Source: Dokdonella sp. (GTDB taxonomy: Bacteria > Pseudomonadota > Gammaproteobacteria > Xanthomonadales > Rhodanobacteraceae). Taken from it: a DNA stretch of 64,000 bases. Under the pieces are notes generated by a model that made no database searches, was not told the origin of the DNA, and saw only the letters and a program-made list of their open reading frames with translations. This document shows positions 59,556-64,000 of the stretch, in pieces. Location of the stretch: the NCBI RefSeq assembly GCF_019634815.1, contig NZ_JAHCAP010000017.1, positions 1 through 64,000 of the forward strand. Reading direction: 5' to 3'. Positions within the stretch are counted from its first letter, which is position 1; each line of letters begins with the position of its first letter. The translations under genes and the position numbers were made by a program.

Positions 59556-60149
59556 ATGCGTCGTCGATTTGCCACCATCGTGCTGTTGCTTGCCTGCGTG
59601 TTGCCGGTCGCCTGCGTGACGATCAATGTCTATTTCCCCGAAGCTGCAGCGCAGAAGGCGGCGGGGCAGTTCGTCGACAAGGTGCTCGGCGGTGCAGCGG
59701 TGCCGGCGCACGGCGAGCCGCCGCCAGAGCCCGGGCGCAACAATCCAGCCGCGGCCTTGCTCGACCTGCTGGTGCCCAGTGCCCATGCGCAGGGCGCCGA
59801 CATCACCGTGCAGACGCCGCAGATCCAGGCCATCCAGGCGCGCATGCAGGAGCGCTTCTCGACACGGCTGCGTGCGCATTTCGACAGCGGCGCGCTGGGC
59901 TTCACCCGTGATGGTCTGGTGGCGATGCGCGATGCCGCCGCGGTTCCGCTGGCGCAGCGCGCCGCGGTCAACGCCGAGGTGGCCGCCGAGAACCGCGATC
60001 GCGAGGCCGTCTACCGCGAGATCGCACTCGCCAATGGCCATGCCGACTGGGCGCCGCAGATTCGTGCGACGTTTGCCCGGCAATGGATCGAGCGCGCCCG
60101 GCCCGGCTGGTACTATCAGGATTCCAACAGCGCGTGGCAGCGCAAATGA
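59556..60149 (+). CDS. YnbE-YdbL-like lipoprotein (DUF1318)
   Basis: A 197-residue protein, start ATG behind CGGAGG. The export signal (MRRRFATIVLLLACVLPVAC) has a Cys at its end and another before it; either could be lipidated. Just after comes VTINVYFPEAAAQ, similar to the ITINMNV stretch in the small lipoprotein YnbE. The C-terminal half has DGLVAMRDAAAVPLAQRAAV, NRDREAVYREIALANG and ARPGWYYQDSNSAWQRK, which closely follow YdbL (DUF1318). In E. coli ydbH, ynbE and ydbL are three adjacent genes; here two appear joined. It would support the YdbH-like protein encoded 12 bases upstream. Confidence 0.77.
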   Translation: MRRRFATIVLLLACVLPVACVTINVYFPEAAAQKAAGQFVDKVLGGAAVPAHGEPPPEPGRNNPAAALLDLLVPSAHAQGADITVQTPQIQAIQARMQERFSTRLRAHFDSGALGFTRDGLVAMRDAAAVPLAQRAAVNAEVAAENRDREAVYREIALANGHADWAPQIRATFARQWIERARPGWYYQDSNSAWQRK

Positions 60150-60189
60150 TGCAGCGGGGCAGGCGCCTTGCGGCGAAGTCCCGGACCCG

Positions 60190-61488
60190 ATGAACCCAGC
60201 CACCGAAGTTTCCATCACCGACCTCTCGCACGATGGTCGCGGCGTCGCCCACATCGATGGCAAGGCCGTGTTCGTCGCCGGCGCCTTGCCAGGTGAGGTG
60301 GCGTGCGTGCGCATCGTCAAGCGCAGCCGCCATTTCGACGAGGCCAAGGTCGAGGAGTTGCTGCAACGCTCGCCCGAGCGCATCGAACCGCGCTGCCCGC
60401 ATTTCGGCAGTTGCAGCGGCTGCAGCCTGCAACACCTGCCGCCCGCTGCGCAGATCACGGCCAAGCAGCGTGTGCTCGCCGAGAATTTCGAACGCATCGG
60501 CAAGGTCGCGCCGTTGCGTTGGTTGGAGCCGCTGACCGCAGAGCCCTGGGGCTATCGGCGCAAGGGGCGCCTGTCGGTGAAATGGGTTTCCAAGAAGGAC
60601 AAGGCGCTGGTGGGGTTTCGCGAGGACAATCCGCGCTTCGTCGCCGATCTGAGCGAGTGCCATACCTTGCTGCCTGCAGTCGGTCTGCGCCTGGCCGAAT
60701 TGTCGCGGCTCGTGGGCTCACTGACGGCGCGCGAACAGATCGCACAAATCGAGATCGCCGCCGGCGATCAGTGCGTGGCATTGACCTTTCGCCATCTGCA
60801 GCCGCTCGTGGACAGCGATCGCGCCGCGCTCGTCGCCTTCGCCAAGGCCCATGAGATCGCGATCCTGCTGCAAAGTGGCGGTCCCGACAGCGTGGTGCCG
60901 CTGTGGCCCGAGCGGGTGTCGCTGTCATTCCGCATTCCCGAGTTCGACATCGACATCGCGTTTCAGCCGCTCGATTTCATCCAGGTCAATGGCGGCATGA
61001 ACCTGCGCATGATCACACGCGCGGTCGAATTGCTCGAATTGAATCCATCCGACCGCGTGCTCGACCTGTTCTGCGGTCTGGGCAATTTCACCTTGCCGAT
61101 GGCGCGGCGCGCAGGCGAGGTGGTCGGAGTCGAGGGAGAGGCAGCGCTGGTGGCGCGTTCGCGCGAGAACGCGCAAGCCAATGGCATCGGCAACGTCGAG
61201 TTCTTCGCCGCCGATCTGGCCGCCGATCAGGCTGATGCGCCGTGGGCGCGGCGCAGCTACCACAAGTTGCTGCTCGACCCGCCGCGTTCTGGCGCGGCGG
61301 CCGTGCTCGACTATCTGCCGCGCAAGGGCTGCGATCTTGTCGTCTACGTGTCCTGTCACCCCGGTTCCCTCGCGCGCGATGCCGGCACCTTGGTCAACCG
61401 CCACGGTTTCACGCTCGAGGCGGCCGGCGTGATGGACATGTTCCCGCATACCGCGCACGTCGAATCGATCGCGCTGTTCAAGCGCTGA
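60190..61488 (+). CDS. rlmD: 23S rRNA (uracil-1939-C5)-methyltransferase RlmD
   Basis: A 432-residue iron-sulfur methyltransferase. An N-terminal TRAM domain (about 5-60, ITDLSHDGRGVAHIDGKAVF) comes first. Then come the 4Fe-4S ligands Cys69, Cys75 and Cys78 (CPHFGSCSGC), with Cys157 in SECHTLL. The SAM domain contains VLDLFCGLGNFTLPMARR and the LLDPPRSGA motif. The catalytic nucleophile is Cys389 in YVSCHPGSLARD. It makes m5U1939 in 23S rRNA. The ATG at 60190 lacks a strong binding site, and it lies 40 bases after the DUF1318 gene, so cotranscription is likely. Confidence 0.94.
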   Translation: MNPATEVSITDLSHDGRGVAHIDGKAVFVAGALPGEVACVRIVKRSRHFDEAKVEELLQRSPERIEPRCPHFGSCSGCSLQHLPPAAQITAKQRVLAENFERIGKVAPLRWLEPLTAEPWGYRRKGRLSVKWVSKKDKALVGFREDNPRFVADLSECHTLLPAVGLRLAELSRLVGSLTAREQIAQIEIAAGDQCVALTFRHLQPLVDSDRAALVAFAKAHEIAILLQSGGPDSVVPLWPERVSLSFRIPEFDIDIAFQPLDFIQVNGGMNLRMITRAVELLELNPSDRVLDLFCGLGNFTLPMARRAGEVVGVEGEAALVARSRENAQANGIGNVEFFAADLAADQADAPWARRSYHKLLLDPPRSGAAAVLDYLPRKGCDLVVYVSCHPGSLARDAGTLVNRHGFTLEAAGVMDMFPHTAHVESIALFKR

Positions 61489-61638
61489 AGGCGCGGGCGT
61501 CGTGGCTGGGCGCAGGCAAGCGACCGGTACGTGCCCGCAGACGCTGCGCCGGCTTCGCTTGCCGGTACAATCGGCGGTTTGACACCGCCCCGTGGCTGCC
61601 GCCCGGCGGCGCGCAGGAAGTCTCTGGAAAGGCTGCAA

Positions 61639-62652
61639 ATGCTCATCATTGGACTGGCTGGCAAGCGACTCGACGAAGCCGACCGCGCACGCTTGGCAGT
61701 GCCCCAGGTCAGCGGCGTCATCCTGTTCACACGCAATTTCGACAGCCGCGAGCAGGTGGCCGAGTTGATCGAGTCGATCCGTGCCGAGCGGGACGAGCCG
61801 TTCCTTGTCTGTGTCGATCAGGAAGGCGGTCCGGTGCAGCGCTTCCGTGCCGGCTTCACTCGCCTGCCGCCGCTGGCGCGATTGGGTGAGCTGCATGACC
61901 GCGATCCGCAGGGCGCGGTCGCGCGCGCCGAGGAGCATGCTTGGTTGATGGCGGCCGAAATGCGTGCGATCGGAATCGATCTGAGTTTCGCTCCGGTGGT
62001 CGATCTGGCGCGCGGCAATCGTGCGATCGGCGAACGCGCCCTGCATGCCGATCCGCAGGTTGTTTCGCGGCTTGCGTTGGCATGCCTGCGCGGCATGCGC
62101 CTGGCCGGAATGGCGGCGACGATCAAACACTTTCCCGGTCATGGCAGCGTGTCCGAAGACACCCATTTCGATGCCGCCGTCGATCCGCGCAGCCTCGATG
62201 AATTGCGCACCAGCGATTTGCTGCCGTTTGCCGACGCCATTTCAGCAGGCGCCGAAGCGGTGATGATGGCGCATGTCACCTATCCCGCGATCGATGCGCT
62301 GCCGGCTGGCTATTCGCGTATCTGGATCGAGCAGGTGCTGCGCGGCGAGCTTGGCTTTCGCGGCCTGGTGATCGGTGATGACATCGGCATGGCAGCGGCA
62401 GAATCCATTGGCCCGATCGCGGCGCGCACCGAGGCGCACCTGGGCGCTGGCTGCGATCTGTTGCTGGCTTGTTCACCGGCGATCGTCGACGAGGCAATCG
62501 CCGCGGTGCGCTCGCACGCGCCCTGCCCAGCGGCGCGGCTGGCCACCCTGCAGGGTGCGGCCGCGTCCACCTGGCAGGCGTTGGCGGACAATCCCCAGCG
62601 TGAGCTCTTCATTGCGCGCCTCGGCGCGCTGGATCCGGAAGCGACGACATGA
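61639..62652 (+). CDS. nagZ: Beta-N-acetylhexosaminidase NagZ
   Basis: A 337-residue glycoside hydrolase family 3 enzyme. It shows VDQEGGPVQRF, the KHFPGHGSVSEDTH signature with the catalytic His loop, and the nucleophile Asp in VIGDDIGMAA. It removes GlcNAc from anhydromuropeptides in the cytosol during cell-wall recycling. The ATG at 61639 follows GGAAAGG. Its stop overlaps the start of the hypoxanthine phosphoribosyltransferase gene (ATGA), starting a coupled three-gene operon. The 150 bases upstream show no strong promoter. Confidence 0.95.
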   Translation: MLIIGLAGKRLDEADRARLAVPQVSGVILFTRNFDSREQVAELIESIRAERDEPFLVCVDQEGGPVQRFRAGFTRLPPLARLGELHDRDPQGAVARAEEHAWLMAAEMRAIGIDLSFAPVVDLARGNRAIGERALHADPQVVSRLALACLRGMRLAGMAATIKHFPGHGSVSEDTHFDAAVDPRSLDELRTSDLLPFADAISAGAEAVMMAHVTYPAIDALPAGYSRIWIEQVLRGELGFRGLVIGDDIGMAAAESIGPIAARTEAHLGAGCDLLLACSPAIVDEAIAAVRSHAPCPAARLATLQGAAASTWQALADNPQRELFIARLGALDPEATT

Positions 62653-63197
62653 GTATGCAATCCCCTCCCTTGGCTGCGGCGCTCGAAAAGGCCGAGCGCA
62701 TCCATGACGGCGATGTGCTGACCGCGGCGATCGCGCGCATGGCCGGCGAGATCGACGCCGAGCTGGCGGGACGGCAGGCGGTGTTTCTCACCGTGATGCA
62801 GGGCGCGCTGCCGTTCGCGGGCCAGCTCGCCACCCGGCTGGCCTCACCGCTGACCTTCGATTACGTGCATGCCACGCGCTATCGCGGTGAAACCAGCGGC
62901 GGCGAGCTGCATTGGCTCAAACGCCCGAGCGTATCGCTGGCCGGCGCCACCGTGCTGCTGGTCGATGACATCCTCGATGAGGGCCATACCCTGGCTGCGA
63001 TCCGCGACTATTGCAGTGCGCAAGGTGCGTCACGCGTCTTGATCGCGGTGCTGTGCGAGAAGCGGCATGGGCGTGGCGTCGGGCTCCGTGCCGATTTCGT
63101 CGGTGTCGAGGTGCCCGATCGTTATGTGTTCGGCTACGGCATGGATTATCACGAGCAAGGCCGCAATCTCGCGGCCATCTACGCGGTGGACGCATGA
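62649..63197 (+). CDS. hpt: Hypoxanthine-guanine phosphoribosyltransferase
   Basis: A 182-residue type I phosphoribosyltransferase. The PRPP-binding motif is VLLVDDILDEGHTL, and VMQGALPFAGQLATRL is the flap/substrate region. The C-terminal DRYVFGYGMDYHEQGRNL is characteristic of HGPRTs, including the base-stacking aromatic. It salvages hypoxanthine (and guanine) to IMP or GMP. The start overlaps nagZ and the stop overlaps the phosphorylase gene, both as ATGA. The phosphorylase releases hypoxanthine, the substrate of this enzyme, so the pairing is functional. Confidence 0.93.
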   Translation: MSMQSPPLAAALEKAERIHDGDVLTAAIARMAGEIDAELAGRQAVFLTVMQGALPFAGQLATRLASPLTFDYVHATRYRGETSGGELHWLKRPSVSLAGATVLLVDDILDEGHTLAAIRDYCSAQGASRVLIAVLCEKRHGRGVGLRADFVGVEVPDRYVFGYGMDYHEQGRNLAAIYAVDA

Positions 63198-63946
63198 ACC
63201 GCGCCATTGACCTCGCCCTGATCGGCGGCACCGGGCTGTACCGGTTTCCGGACCTGCAGCACATCGAGCGACATGCCGTTGATACGCCCCATGGCCATCC
63301 TTCCGACAGCATCGTCATCGGCGAGGTCGGCCGGCATCGCATTGCGTTTCTCGCGCGCCATGGTGAATCGCACACGATTCCACCGCATCGGGTGAATTAC
63401 CGCGCCAACCTGTGGGCCCTGCATCATCTGGGTGCGCGCCGCGTGATCGGCGTCAACGCGGTCGGCGGGATTCGCGCCGACATGGAGCCGCGCATGCTCG
63501 CGGTACCCGATCAGATCATTGATTACACCAGTGACCGCATCAGCAGCTTCTGCGATGTTGCCGGAGCCCAGGTGCGTCACGTCGACTTCAGTGAGCCGTA
63601 CACGGCGAGCTTGCGCCAAGCCTTGGTGGCGGCGGCTGACAGCATCGGCATCGCAATCGTCGACGGCGGTTGCTATGGCGCAACGCAGGGCCCGCGTCTG
63701 GAGACGCGGGCCGAGATCGCGCGCATGCGCCGGGATGGCTGCGACCTGGTGGGCATGACGGGCATGCCGGAAGCCGTGCTCGCGCGCGAGCTTGATCTCG
63801 ACTATGCCTGTCTGTCGCTGGTGGCCAATTGGGCCGCCGGGTGTGGCGATCAGGCGGAAATCAGCCTGGCCGAAATCTACGCCAATCTCGAAGCGGCGAC
63901 GGCGCAGTTGCCGACCCTGATCGTGGCCCTGCTCGAAGGTCTGTGA
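63194..63946 (+). CDS. S-methyl-5'-thioinosine phosphorylase (MTAP/PNP family)
   Basis: A 250-residue purine nucleoside phosphorylase of the MTAP/MTIP type. The phosphate site is LIGGTGLYRF near the N-terminus and FLARHGESHTIPPHRVNYRAN (partly quoted) in the middle. The purine and ribose region is GCYGATQGPRLETRAEI and LVGMTGMPEAVLAREL. In Pseudomonas and relatives this family prefers methylthioinosine and yields hypoxanthine plus methylthioribose-1-phosphate. The coupling with hpt fits that, whereas a methylthioadenosine preference cannot be excluded by sequence alone. The final 54 bases of the window show no gene. Confidence 0.9.
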   Translation: MNRAIDLALIGGTGLYRFPDLQHIERHAVDTPHGHPSDSIVIGEVGRHRIAFLARHGESHTIPPHRVNYRANLWALHHLGARRVIGVNAVGGIRADMEPRMLAVPDQIIDYTSDRISSFCDVAGAQVRHVDFSEPYTASLRQALVAAADSIGIAIVDGGCYGATQGPRLETRAEIARMRRDGCDLVGMTGMPEAVLARELDLDYACLSLVANWAAGCGDQAEISLAEIYANLEAATAQLPTLIVALLEGL

Positions 63947-64000
63947 CCGACGCGGCAGGTTCGGCCGCTTGCCCGCGGCTGACTTGCATTCGCAGGGAGG

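Overview
The window is a contiguous stretch of a GC-rich bacterial chromosome. Gene content and order point to a gammaproteobacterium of the Lysobacterales (Xanthomonadales), most like the Rhodanobacteraceae (Dokdonella-type). The signs are the rpoE-rseA-mucD-lepA-lepB-rnc-era-recO block, a nagZ-hpt-methylthioinosine phosphorylase block, trxB/ftsK/lolA synteny, GTAG-headed palindromic repeats and a secreted protease ending in IFADAFE. The taxon is an inference, because no rRNA is present. I see no tRNA, rRNA, CRISPR array, insertion sequence or prophage.

Region 1 (0.4-28.9 kb) is dominated by branched-chain amino acid and acyl-CoA catabolism. Minus-strand genes encode an HSD10-like dehydrogenase, HMG-CoA lyase, both methylcrotonyl-CoA carboxylase subunits, methylglutaconyl-CoA hydratase, a thiolase, isovaleryl-CoA dehydrogenase and leucine dehydrogenase. 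A plus-strand fused isobutyryl-CoA mutase (icmF) is divergent from leucine dehydrogenase. Together these give the leucine route to acetoacetate plus acetyl-CoA, except for the branched-chain keto-acid dehydrogenase, with side entries for isoleucine and valine intermediates. Plus-strand genes interrupt the pathway: a TPR-sulfotransferase, feoA-feoB with a Cys-rich partner (ferrous iron uptake), a two-component propeller sensor kinase that faces an HD-GYP response regulator, and a secreted M28 aminopeptidase. The region also holds efpL, a catalytically degenerate cyanophycinase-like protein and two lipoproteins.

Region 2 (28.9-44.2 kb) carries a GNAT protein, trxB, ald, ftsK, lolA, a 55-residue membrane peptide, a SnoaL-like protein, a flavoprotein, an SPFH-domain protein, a GNAT/nitrilase pair and a FadJ-like multifunctional enzyme. 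Three gene-free stretches (34.7-35.5, 39.2-40.2 and 41.7-42.1 kb) consist largely of repeats. A copy of the same palindrome family sits in frame inside icmF.

Region 3 (44.2-64 kb) starts with an unknown protein coupled to a GGDEF/EAL protein. The envelope-stress and housekeeping block follows, with two extracytoplasmic-function-type promoters (GAACTT-N16-TCC), one before rpoE and one before mucD. Then come a receiver-Hpt protein, a YdbH-type AsmA-like protein with a lipoprotein that looks like YnbE fused to YdbL, rlmD, and the nagZ-hpt-MTIP salvage operon with ATGA overlaps.
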